DNA of 64,000 nucleotides from Candidatus Cryptobacteroides merdavium (GTDB lineage: Bacteria > Bacteroidota > Bacteroidia > Bacteroidales > UBA932), in NCBI GenBank assembly GCA_017694755.1, contig JADIMO010000097.1:1-64000 (forward strand). The letters are read 5' to 3'. Position 1 is the stretch's first letter; the number at the start of each line of letters is the position of its first letter. A program made the translations under genes and the position numbers. Below the pieces are notes generated by a model that was given only the letters and a program-made list of their open reading frames with translations, did no database searches and was not told where the DNA came from. Shown here piece by piece: positions 1-6,933 of this stretch.

Positions 1-284
1 CCTTCGGCATGTATTGCATCCGTGAGTTTTTTCAGATCCGGGATTATCTCCTCCCTCATCCAGAGCTGTCTTTCAAATGAGAGACCGCTCCGGCATACAG
101 CCGCGTATGCCACTGTGGTCATGCCTATGCCTCCCCTCGCCACAGCCGTATGGTAGTCGAAAAGTGACTGTGAAGGGGAGTTGTTCTCGCACATCCCTTC
201 GAATGCCGCAGACCTGATAGTCCTGTTGCGCAGTTCAAGCGGACCGATCTTGTAAGGTGTAAACAAATCGCTCATAATATTCAT
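1..284 (-). CDS. NADH:flavin oxidoreductase, Old Yellow Enzyme family (N-terminal part, cut by window edge)
   Basis: Only the first 94 or so residues are present; the gene runs off the left edge. The start reads MNIMSDLFTPYKIGPL, followed by LRNRTIRSAAFEGM, the typical opening strand and first loop of the FMN-binding TIM barrel of OYE/2,4-dienoyl-CoA reductase-like enzymes. The later GGIGMTTVAYAAV and QLWMREE segments also fit this family. The ATG follows the stop of the upstream reductase gene by one base (TAA-T-ATG), so the two are very probably translated from one mRNA. OYE-type enzymes reduce activated C=C bonds; beside a steroid 5-alpha-reductase-like gene, a role on 3-oxo-delta4-steroids or bile acid intermediates is possible but inferred. 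A second ATG at 275 is an alternative start. Confidence 0.85.
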   Translation of the reverse strand, partial: MNIMSDLFTPYKIGPLELRNRTIRSAAFEGMCENNSPSQSLFDYHTAVARGGIGMTTVAYAAVCRSGLSFERQLWMREEIIPDLKKLTDAIHAE

Positions 285-285
285 A

Positions 286-1065
286 TTACCATATGAAAGG
301 TATCAGGTGTTTCTTGTGCAGGTTCCTGTATTCGTCGCCGAATTCCTCCTCGTATCTGGCAGTGAGCGCCTTTGCCCTCGGAGCAAGGTTCGCGAATGTC
401 CAGAAGGCGAAAAGCAGTCCGGCCGGAGACCAGGTGAGTATCGCATATCCTGCCCATTCCGTAAGTTCGCCGAAATAGTTCGCGGAAGTCACATATTTGT
501 AGAGGCCTTTGCGCGGGATGTAATGCCTTGTATCCCCCGGCTTGCGGAGGTTCCTGATGACATGGTCGGAATCAAGGTTTATAAGCATGCCGGCAAGGAA
601 CAGGAGCGTCCCTATGATGAACTGCGGGGAGGCGAGCCATTCGATGGTGTATTTCCCGGCAGGGGCATATCTGAACAGCCATTCCCCGATGAAATATGAA
701 TTCATCGTGTTGAATATGAAACCCATGGCAATGATGGCGATAGGCATTGATCCCTTTCCGCGCAGAAGCAGAGGGAAAATGAATGACCGCTGGAAATAAT
801 GAACGAGGAAAAGGACTGCCATTATGTACAGTACAATGCTGCTGTTGCCGGTGTCCGTCCCGGACATCGCATGGCGTACGGTGTACATGAGCATGAACAG
901 GAATGCCGGGCATTCCATTATGACCCATCCTGTCCGGTTGCTTATCTTCGGCCCCCAGTTTCCCCCTCCGAGGTATCCGTACCCGGCCTTGAAGAAAAAC
1001 AGGGCGATGAACACTATCACCGCCAGAACCGCCATTGCTCCCATCAACAAGTAGTAAGTTTCCAT
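286..1065 (-). CDS. 3-oxo-5-alpha-steroid 4-dehydrogenase (SRD5A)-like membrane reductase
   Basis: This 259-residue protein is mostly hydrophobic, with about six membrane segments. It ends with the C-terminal signature of the steroid 5-alpha-reductase family: a GDTRHYIPRKGLYKYVTSANYFGE segment (NADPH-binding region; split here as GDTRHYIPRKG and LYKYVTSANYFGE), then a W-x-FAN-x-APRA segment and RYEEEFGDEY close to the end. The length matches the 255-260 residues of animal SRD5A1/2. The family reduces the delta4 double bond of 3-oxo steroids using NADPH; some members act on sterol or polyprenol intermediates, so the substrate is not certain. It is the first gene of a minus-strand unit and is coupled to the OYE-family gene downstream. 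A TAnnTTTG box lies 39 nt upstream of its start. Confidence 0.8.
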   Translation of the reverse strand: METYYLLMGAMAVLAVIVFIALFFFKAGYGYLGGGNWGPKISNRTGWVIMECPAFLFMLMYTVRHAMSGTDTGNSSIVLYIMAVLFLVHYFQRSFIFPLLLRGKGSMPIAIIAMGFIFNTMNSYFIGEWLFRYAPAGKYTIEWLASPQFIIGTLLFLAGMLINLDSDHVIRNLRKPGDTRHYIPRKGLYKYVTSANYFGELTEWAGYAILTWSPAGLLFAFWTFANLAPRAKALTARYEEEFGDEYRNLHKKHLIPFIW

Positions 1066-1103
1066 ATCAGACGAAGGTCATCAGTTTTCAACAAAACATT
1101 CTG

Positions 1104-1111
1104 CAAAGGTA
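1104..1111 (-). promoter_or_regulatory. Candidate -7 element for the steroid-reductase unit
   Basis: TACCTTTG on the minus strand matches the Bacteroidota -7 consensus TAnnTTTG. It would place the transcript start about 30 nt before the reductase ATG. No good -33 TTTG at 19-22 nt was seen, so this is a weaker call. Confidence 0.5.
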
Positions 1112-1142
1112 ATAAAGATTTTCTCAAATCAGTTTTTTTGTC

Positions 1143-1150
1143 TACTTTTG
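1143..1150 (+). promoter_or_regulatory. Candidate -7 element for pyrG
   Basis: TACTTTTG matches TAnnTTTG and lies 30 nt before the chosen pyrG ATG at 1180. Its position makes the much longer upstream reading frame (back to 799) very unlikely to be translated. Confidence 0.55.
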
Positions 1151-1179
1151 TGGCCCTGAAAACGTCTAAATCTCATTTT

Positions 1180-2799
1180 ATGAATACAAAGTATGTCTTC
1201 GTTTCAGGCGGTGTGGCTTCCTCACTGGGAAAAGGTATCATTTCTGCATCCCTGGCAAAGCTTCTTCAGGCAAGAGGCCTCCGCGTGACCATCCAGAAAT
1301 TCGACCCGTACATCAATATCGACCCGGGCACATTGAACCCGTATGAGCATGGGGAATGCTATGTGACCGAAGATGGAGCTGAGACGGACCTGGATCTCGG
1401 ACACTATGAGCGCTTTCTCGGCGTCCATACTTCGAAGGCAAACAATGTTACTACAGGGCGCATATACCATACCGTCATCACCCGCGAGCGCGAAGGTGCA
1501 TATCTCGGCAAGACGGTGCAGATCGTCCCTCATATCACGGATGAGATCAAGCGCAGGATGCTCCTGCTCGGCAAGACCGGAAAATATGACGTGATCATCA
1601 CAGAGATAGGAGGTACTGTGGGCGATATGGAGTCACAGCCGTTCATTGAGGCCGTGCGCCAGCTCCAGTGGGAGCTTCCGGAGGAGGACTGCGTGACCAT
1701 CCACCTTACCCTTGTGCCATATCTCAGCGCAGCCAAGGAGCTCAAGACAAAGCCGACGCAGCACTCTGTGCAGATGCTCCAGCAGAACGGTGTGCAGGCA
1801 GACATCATAGTATGCCGTACAGAGCACAAGCTCACCCCGGAGATCCGCAGGAAGGTGGCCCTTTTCTGCAATGTGAAGCCTGGCCATGTGATAGAGTCGA
1901 TGGACGCCCCTTCAATATATTCAGTTCCGCTCAACATGAAGGCCGAAAAGCTCGACCAGCTCGTGCTTGAACACTTCGGGATAAAGGATCTTCCGGAGCC
2001 GGACCTCACCGAGTGGAACAAGTTCCTAGAGAAGCTCTTCAACCCGAAGTCCAACGTGGACATCGCCCTTGTCGGGAAATATGTCGAGCTCCAGGATGCC
2101 TACAAGTCCATTCTTGAATCATTCGTACATGCAGGTGCGGCCAATGAATGCAAGGTCAATGTGCACAGCATCCACAGCGAGTTCCTCACACCGGACAATG
2201 TCGAGGAGAAGCTCGGAAACATGGACGGAATCCTCGTGGCCCCGGGATTCGGAGAAAGGGGACTTGAAGGGAAGATTCTTGCAGTCAAATATGCCAGGGA
2301 GCACAATGTGCCGTTCTTCGGCATCTGCCTCGGAATGCAGATGGCCGTGGTCGAGTTTGCCAGGGATGTGCTCGGGCTTAAGGACGCTGCCTCTACCGAG
2401 GTCAATCCGGCCACTACGGTACCGCTCATTGACCTGATGGAGGACCAGAAGTGCACCACAATTAAAGGCGGCACGATGAGGCTTGGTGCATACGACTGCC
2501 GTCTTGAAAAGGACTCCCTTGCCTACAGGATATATGGTACCGAAATGATTTCCGAGCGTCACCGCCACAGATACGAGTTCAACAATGAATATCTTCCGAT
2601 GGTGGAGGAGGCAGGGATGAAGGCCACCGGCAAGAATCCGGAGACCGGACTTGTGGAGATTGTCGAGATTCCGACACATCCGTTTTTCATAGGTGTCCAG
2701 TTCCATCCTGAACTCAAGAGCACTCCGGAACATCCGCAGCCTATTTTCGTCGCTTTCGTGAAGGCTGCCATGGAATGCCGCGAGAAGCAGGGGCATTGA
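1180..2799 (+). CDS. pyrG: CTP synthase (glutamine-hydrolysing)
   Basis: PyrG makes CTP from UTP, ATP and glutamine in the cytosol. The 539-residue product starts MNTKYVFVSGGVASSLGKG, the invariant amidoligase nucleotide-binding opening (residues 1-19). The C-terminal half is a class I glutamine amidotransferase: nucleophile Cys383 sits in FFGICLGMQ and the His/Glu pair in GVQFHPEL. The length is normal for the family (E. coli 545). The frame is open back to 799, but conservation and the promoter at 1143 fix the start at 1180. The glutaminyl cyclase gene begins 18 nt downstream and is probably co-transcribed. Confidence 0.97.
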   Translation: MNTKYVFVSGGVASSLGKGIISASLAKLLQARGLRVTIQKFDPYINIDPGTLNPYEHGECYVTEDGAETDLDLGHYERFLGVHTSKANNVTTGRIYHTVITREREGAYLGKTVQIVPHITDEIKRRMLLLGKTGKYDVIITEIGGTVGDMESQPFIEAVRQLQWELPEEDCVTIHLTLVPYLSAAKELKTKPTQHSVQMLQQNGVQADIIVCRTEHKLTPEIRRKVALFCNVKPGHVIESMDAPSIYSVPLNMKAEKLDQLVLEHFGIKDLPEPDLTEWNKFLEKLFNPKSNVDIALVGKYVELQDAYKSILESFVHAGAANECKVNVHSIHSEFLTPDNVEEKLGNMDGILVAPGFGERGLEGKILAVKYAREHNVPFFGICLGMQMAVVEFARDVLGLKDAASTEVNPATTVPLIDLMEDQKCTTIKGGTMRLGAYDCRLEKDSLAYRIYGTEMISERHRHRYEFNNEYLPMVEEAGMKATGKNPETGLVEIVEIPTHPFFIGVQFHPELKSTPEHPQPIFVAFVKAAMECREKQGH

Positions 2800-2817
2800 A
2801 TGAAATATGTTTTATAA

Positions 2818-3597
2818 ATGAAATATAGCAGAACAATATGTGCTTTGATGGCCGTCGTCGCATTTCTGACGGCGGCTTTTGCTTCAGAAACCGCTTTCGC
2901 CGCCGTGAAGAGCTACAGGGTGAAGGTCGTGAAGGAGTATCCTCATGATACCGGTTCATATACCCAGGGCCTGTTCTTCCGGGATGGCCAGATGTATGAA
3001 AGCACCGGACAATACGGCTCCTCCACCTTCCGCAAGGTGGACCTTGCGACCGGCAAGCCGTTGAGAAAGCTGGATTTCGCCCGGAAATATTTCGTCGAAG
3101 GCTCCGTCTGTCTCGGCGACGACCTTTACATCCTGACATGGAGCAACAGGGTGGCATTCATCTATGACATGAACACCCTTTCCTACAAGTCCACCAAATC
3201 ATATCCCCGTGAGGGCTGGGGGCTTACGACTGACGGCAGCCAGCTCATTGCAAGCGACGGCTCCGCCTCACTCTATTTCATGAATCCGGACCTTTCCGTG
3301 ACAAGGAAGGTGACTGTCCGCCTCGCAGGCCGCCCCATGCGTTTCCTCAATGAACTTGAATACATTGACGGAAAGATATGGGCCAATGTCTATACCAGCG
3401 ACCTCATCCTCGTCATCAATCCGGCCGACGGCAATGTCGAAGCCACCATTGACTGCAGCGGACTTCTTCCGGATTCGCTCCGCGGCCCTGATACAGATGT
3501 GCTCAACGGCATAGCTTTCGACCCCTCCGCCGGAAAAATCTATCTCACCGGCAAGAACTGGCCAAGACTCTACGAGGTCCGCATCGAGGAGAAATGA
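2818..3597 (+). CDS. Glutaminyl-peptide cyclotransferase (bacterial/plant beta-propeller type), secreted
   Basis: The enzyme converts N-terminal glutamine of exported proteins to pyroglutamate. Residues 1-28 form a signal peptide (hydrophobic core ALMAVVAFLTAAFA, then AAVK). The mature part has the family hallmarks YPHDTGSYTQGLFF, MYESTGQYGSS, EGWGLTTDG and, near the end, VLNGIAFDP followed by LTGKNWPRLYEV. The 259 residues fit the five-bladed propeller type. Bacteroidota use this enzyme because signal peptidase cleavage often leaves Gln at the new N-terminus. It follows pyrG by 18 nt, with no separate promoter seen. Confidence 0.93.
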   Translation: MKYSRTICALMAVVAFLTAAFASETAFAAVKSYRVKVVKEYPHDTGSYTQGLFFRDGQMYESTGQYGSSTFRKVDLATGKPLRKLDFARKYFVEGSVCLGDDLYILTWSNRVAFIYDMNTLSYKSTKSYPREGWGLTTDGSQLIASDGSASLYFMNPDLSVTRKVTVRLAGRPMRFLNELEYIDGKIWANVYTSDLILVINPADGNVEATIDCSGLLPDSLRGPDTDVLNGIAFDPSAGKIYLTGKNWPRLYEVRIEEK

Positions 3598-3875
3598 CCC
3601 TTGGAAAAGCCGGGATGAAGATAGAGAGTTTCGAGTTCTGGACTTCACCGGATTATGAGTGTCGTTTTTCATCCTTGTGTGGAACATGGCGGACGGTTAC
3701 CGCTTCCAGAAGGTCGCTGTTCCTTACGGCAGGATGACTGCCGGCACCTTTTCTCAGACAGATTGCAGTGCGGCTGGCCTTTATGGTGAAGGAGATGGCT
3801 GTAGTGCAACTGGATATATAGTTTCGGAAATCTTTCAGATATAAAGGGGAGAAGAAAAGATCTCCCGAGAGTTTT

Positions 3876-3906
3876 AATGAAGCCTGCAGTCACTGCAGGC
3901 TTCATT
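3876..3906. terminator. Perfect 15-bp inverted repeat, probable bidirectional terminator
   Basis: Arms AATGAAGCCTGCAGT (3876-3890) and ACTGCAGGCTTCATT (3892-3906) pair perfectly around one base. No long U tract follows on either strand, though TTTT precedes it on the plus strand. It lies between the glutaminyl cyclase gene and the orphan minus-strand transcript and could end both. A weaker hairpin, GGGAGA/TCTCCC then TTTT, lies just before it (3847-3875). Confidence 0.6.
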
Positions 3907-3960
3907 CTGGTTAGTTAGCAGTATTTCCCTTTTGGGAGAGTGTTATTGATTGGTTAGTGG

Positions 3961-4023
3961 TTAGTATTTGACCGCTAGACCGGCAAAAGAGCCGGGTAAC
4001 AGGCTTTTATAATGAATTGTCAT
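3961..4023 (-). CDS. Possible 20-residue peptide in the orphan transcript
   Basis: ATG at 4023 opens a 20-codon frame ending in TAA (peptide MTIHYKSLLPGSF followed by AGLAVKY). It begins about 16 nt after the predicted transcript start, a normal leader length for this phylum. The peptide is basic and partly hydrophobic. No function is proposed; the frame could be chance inside a structured RNA. Confidence 0.35.
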   Translation of the reverse strand: MTIHYKSLLPGSFAGLAVKY

Positions 4024-4045
4024 TTATAGACCCCGTTACAATCTT

Positions 4046-4076
4046 CAAAAGTAGGCAAAGTTTTCGGAACTGCAAA
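4046..4076 (-). promoter_or_regulatory. Promoter of the orphan small transcript
   Basis: -33 TTTG (4076..4073), 19-nt spacer, -7 TACTTTTG (4053..4046) on the minus strand. This is one of the best consensus matches in the window, yet no annotated gene lies directly downstream. Confidence 0.65.
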
Positions 4077-4176
4077 ATTATTTTCGTGATTTGTGCATTT
4101 TAATTTAAAAATTTGTAACTGTATGCCGTTTTTCATAGCACAATTTTTATCAGTCAAACCCGGAACGGATAATTTT

Positions 4177-4854
4177 TCAGTCTTCGAGCAGTCCTGGCCT
4201 GAGTCTTCTGGTCCTTTCTAAGGCCTGTTCGTCCTGCCAGGCGCGGATGAGTTTCGGGTTGCCGCTCAGAAGGACGTCCGGAACTTTCCATCCGTTGAAT
4301 TCGGCAGGCCGTGTGTATACGGGGGCGGAAAGCAGTCCGTCCTGGAAACTGTCACTCAGTGCCGATGTCTCGTCGGATATGGCACCGGGAAGGAGGCGGA
4401 TTATGGCATCGGCAACCATCGCGGCGGGGATTTCCCCTCCGCTTAGGACATAGTCGCCCACGGAGATCTCCCTCGTCACGATGTGTTCGCGGATCCTGTG
4501 GTCAATGCCTTTGTAGTGCCCGCACAGTATGATGATATTCTCCTTCAGCGAAAGTTCGTTGGCTGTCCCCTGGTTGAAGATTTCCCCGTCGGGGGACATG
4601 TATATTATCTCGTCATATTGCCTTTCCGCCTTCAGTTCTTCTATCATCATGTACACAGGTTCCACCATAAGGATCATGCCGGCATCGCCGCCGTAGCTGT
4701 AGTCATCAACCTGCTGGCGCGGTCCCTTTCCATATTTTCTCAGATTGTGCACGTGTATTTCTGCTATTCCCTTCTTTATTGCCCGTCCTACAATGGAGTG
4801 TCCGAGCGGGCTTTCGAGCAGTTCCGGCACCACTGATATAATGTCTATTCTCAT
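4177..4854 (-). CDS. trmD: tRNA (guanine-N1-)-methyltransferase TrmD
   Basis: TrmD methylates G37 next to the anticodon using S-adenosylmethionine, which prevents +1 frameshifting. The product begins [20 protein letters not shown] and carries the trefoil-knot SAM-site motifs [28 protein letters not shown] and [12 protein letters not shown]. At 225 residues it matches short Bacteroidota TrmD. The frame is open 36 codons further upstream, but that extension crosses the promoter at 4889-4921, so the start at 4854 is chosen. It is divergently transcribed from the DUF349 gene. Confidence 0.96.
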   Translation of the reverse strand: MRIDIISVVPELLESPLGHSIVGRAIKKGIAEIHVHNLRKYGKGPRQQVDDYSYGGDAGMILMVEPVYMMIEELKAERQYDEIIYMSPDGEIFNQGTANELSLKENIIILCGHYKGIDHRIREHIVTREISVGDYVLSGGEIPAAMVADAIIRLLPGAISDETSALSDSFQDGLLSAPVYTRPAEFNGWKVPDVLLSGNPKLIRAWQDEQALERTRRLRPGLLED

Positions 4855-4888
4855 TTTCCCAGAAGATGTTAAAATTGAATTACGGGTG

Positions 4889-4921
4889 CAAAAATAGTAT
4901 TTTGATGAGAGTTTTGCCAAA
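4889..4921 (-). promoter_or_regulatory. trmD promoter
   Basis: -33 TTTG (4921..4918), 21-nt spacer, -7 TATTTTTG (4896..4889), about 35 nt before the trmD ATG. It overlaps the region of the divergent DUF349-gene promoter. Confidence 0.65.
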
Positions 4922-4936
4922 AAAATGGTATATTTG
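4913..4936 (+). promoter_or_regulatory. Candidate promoter of the DUF349 gene
   Basis: -7 TATATTTG (4929-4936) lies 42 nt before the ATG. The nearest TTTG (4913-4916) is 12 nt upstream of the -7 box rather than the usual 19-21 nt; the same odd spacing recurs at several promoters here. Confidence 0.5.
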
Positions 4937-4978
4937 CGGGCTGTAACTTTTTTTAGAAACAATTAGAACTCCATTACC

Positions 4979-6904
4979 ATGAGTGAAGAAATGATCCATG
5001 ATGCGCCTGTGACCCCGGTCGTGGCTGAAAGCGAAGATGCACCGGTCATTCCGGCACCTGTTGAAGAGAAGGCAGATGCCGTGCCTGACTTTTCCGGAAA
5101 GAGCCTGGCAGAGCTTGCCGGACTTTTCGAGGAGCTTGCGAAGTCAGAGGACCGGATGAAAAGATATAAAGAGGCAGAGGCCATCAAGTCGGCGTTCTAC
5201 AAGAGGCTTCTTAAGGAGAAGGCCGATGCCGGTCTTGGAGTGGATGTGAAGGAGCCGGACAGCAGTCTGCCGGAGCCGGAGGGGGCCGTTGAGGAAATGC
5301 CGGAACTTCATGCAGAAGATGCTGCAGCCAATGAGCCTGCAGAGACGGCGGAGGCCGGGACAGCGGATTCCGAGGCCGTTTCGGACGGACATGCCCCGGA
5401 GACAGATGCCGTATCCGAGAATCCTTTCGAAGAGATAGAGCGTGGCTTCAAGGAACTTTACAACAGATACAAGAAGGAGCGTGCCGAATATAACAGGCAG
5501 CAGGAAAAGGAGCGGGAGCATAATCTTGTCCTGAAGCAGGAGGTCATAGATGATCTTAAGGCCCTGCTCGAGAAGCAAGAGGATGTCAATGCCACCTTCC
5601 CGGAGTTCCGTGAAATACAGAACAGGTGGAGAGCCATAGGGCCGGTGCCTGTACAGAACTACAGGAATCTGAACGATACCTACCAGCTCTATGTGGAGCA
5701 GTTCTATGACATGGTGAAGATCAACCGCGAGCTCCGAGACCTTGATTTCAAGAAGAACCTTGAAGTGAAGGAGAAGTTCTGTGAAGCTGCGGAGAGGCTT
5801 GCCGAGAATGAGAATGTTGTCGAGGCATTCAGGGAACTCCAGAAACTCCATGAGCAGTGGAAGGAGTACGGCCCTGTGGCCAAGCAGTACCGCGAGGAGA
5901 TCTGGGACCGCTTCAAGGCTGCCACGGCTGTCATCAACAAGAAATATCAGGCTTTCTTCGAGGGCCTGAAGGAGCAGCAGGTTGAGAACCTTGCGGCAAA
6001 GACCAGGTTGTGCGAGCAGGTAGAGACCATTGCGGACAAGGAGATCACTTCCTCCAATGAGTGGAATGCCTTTTCAAAGGAGATAGAGGAGATACAGAAG
6101 CAGTGGAGGCAGATCGGCTTCGCCACCAAGAAGGAAAACCAGAAGATTTATGACAGGTTCCGTGCAGCCTGCGACAAGTTTTTCAACCGCAAGCGCGACT
6201 TCTACAGCGAATACAAGGAAAGCATCAATGCCAACCTCCAGAAGAAGATTTCCCTCTGCGAGGCTGCCGAGGCCCTGAAGACCAGCACTGAATGGAAGAA
6301 AGCCACCGACCAGTTCATCAATCTCCAGAAGCAGTGGAAGGAGATAGGTGCAGTCCCGCGCAAGAAGTCCGAGCAGCTCTGGAAGAGGTTCCGTGCGGCC
6401 TGCGACGAGTTCTTTGCCGAAAGGGACAAGAATGCCAAGCCGGAGAATGACTATTACGGCAATCTGAAGGCAAAGCAGCGCCTCATCGACGAGATCAATG
6501 CATTTGTTCCTTTTGATGACGAAGATGACAATCTGGATGCCATGAATTCATTTATGGAAAGATGGCAGGAGATAGGCTTCGTGCCTTTCAAGGAAAAGGA
6601 CAGGATCGCCCAGAGCTACAAGGATGCCCTCCATGCCAAGTTCCCGGACATTTCAGCCTCTAAGGTACGTAGGGCAAAATATGCGAATGCCCCTAAGAGC
6701 GAGAGGGAGAAACTTGTGCAGAAATACATGAAGAAGGAACAGGACATCGTGACGTATGAGAACAATATAGGGTTCTTTGCGATGTCCAAGAATTCCGAGC
6801 CTCTGATCCGTCAGATGCAGGAGAGGATAGACAAGGCCAAGAAGGAGCTTGAGGAACTCAAGGAGCAGATCCGGGCCCTGGACAATGCCGATGTGCAGGA
6901 GTAG
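4979..6904 (+). CDS. DUF349 domain-containing coiled-coil protein
   Basis: The function is unknown. The 641-residue cytosolic protein has an acidic, Pro/Ala/Glu-rich N-terminal third (to about residue 145) and then five tandem DUF349 helical repeats. Each repeat carries a Q/R-W-x-x-x-G motif (RWRAIGPVPV, QWKEYGPVAK, QWRQIGFATK, QWKEIGAVPR, RWQEIGFVPF), often followed by RFRAACDxFF. The end is a highly charged coiled coil. There is no signal peptide or catalytic motif. yidC starts 29 nt downstream, so the two may be co-transcribed. Confidence 0.9.
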   Translation: MSEEMIHDAPVTPVVAESEDAPVIPAPVEEKADAVPDFSGKSLAELAGLFEELAKSEDRMKRYKEAEAIKSAFYKRLLKEKADAGLGVDVKEPDSSLPEPEGAVEEMPELHAEDAAANEPAETAEAGTADSEAVSDGHAPETDAVSENPFEEIERGFKELYNRYKKERAEYNRQQEKEREHNLVLKQEVIDDLKALLEKQEDVNATFPEFREIQNRWRAIGPVPVQNYRNLNDTYQLYVEQFYDMVKINRELRDLDFKKNLEVKEKFCEAAERLAENENVVEAFRELQKLHEQWKEYGPVAKQYREEIWDRFKAATAVINKKYQAFFEGLKEQQVENLAAKTRLCEQVETIADKEITSSNEWNAFSKEIEEIQKQWRQIGFATKKENQKIYDRFRAACDKFFNRKRDFYSEYKESINANLQKKISLCEAAEALKTSTEWKKATDQFINLQKQWKEIGAVPRKKSEQLWKRFRAACDEFFAERDKNAKPENDYYGNLKAKQRLIDEINAFVPFDDEDDNLDAMNSFMERWQEIGFVPFKEKDRIAQSYKDALHAKFPDISASKVRRAKYANAPKSEREKLVQKYMKKEQDIVTYENNIGFFAMSKNSEPLIRQMQERIDKAKKELEELKEQIRALDNADVQE

Positions 6905-6933
6905 TGTGTAAAGAGAAACGGACAATATAATTT

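Larger units (their letters stand above)
3876..4039 (-). ncRNA. Candidate orphan small transcript of about 165 nt
   Basis: A well-formed promoter on the minus strand (TTTG, 19 nt, TACTTTTG; 4076..4046) predicts a start near 4039. Transcription would run to the strong hairpin at 3906-3876. No long gene lies in between. The RNA contains CCGGC/GCCGG and CCC/GGG stem-loops and CTAACC-like runs (TAACCACTAACC, CTAACTAACC), plus a 20-codon reading frame. It is not tmRNA, SRP RNA or RNase P by eye, and I could not fold it as a 6S RNA. The rest of the 3598-4176 gap shows no supported gene. Confidence 0.45.

Noticed and set aside
799..1179. N-terminal extension of pyrG by 127 residues in the same open frame
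   Set aside because: It is antisense to the steroid-reductase gene and crosses the pyrG -7 element; the conserved CTP synthase start is at 1180.
2119..2796. 225-codon minus-strand open frame inside pyrG
   Set aside because: It is a shadow of the high-GC coding frame, with no promoter, no recognisable protein and full overlap with pyrG.
3876..4039. tmRNA, SRP RNA, RNase P RNA or 6S RNA
   Set aside because: The tag frame, GGAAGCAG-type SRP loop and RNase P cores are absent, and the ends do not pair as expected for 6S RNA.
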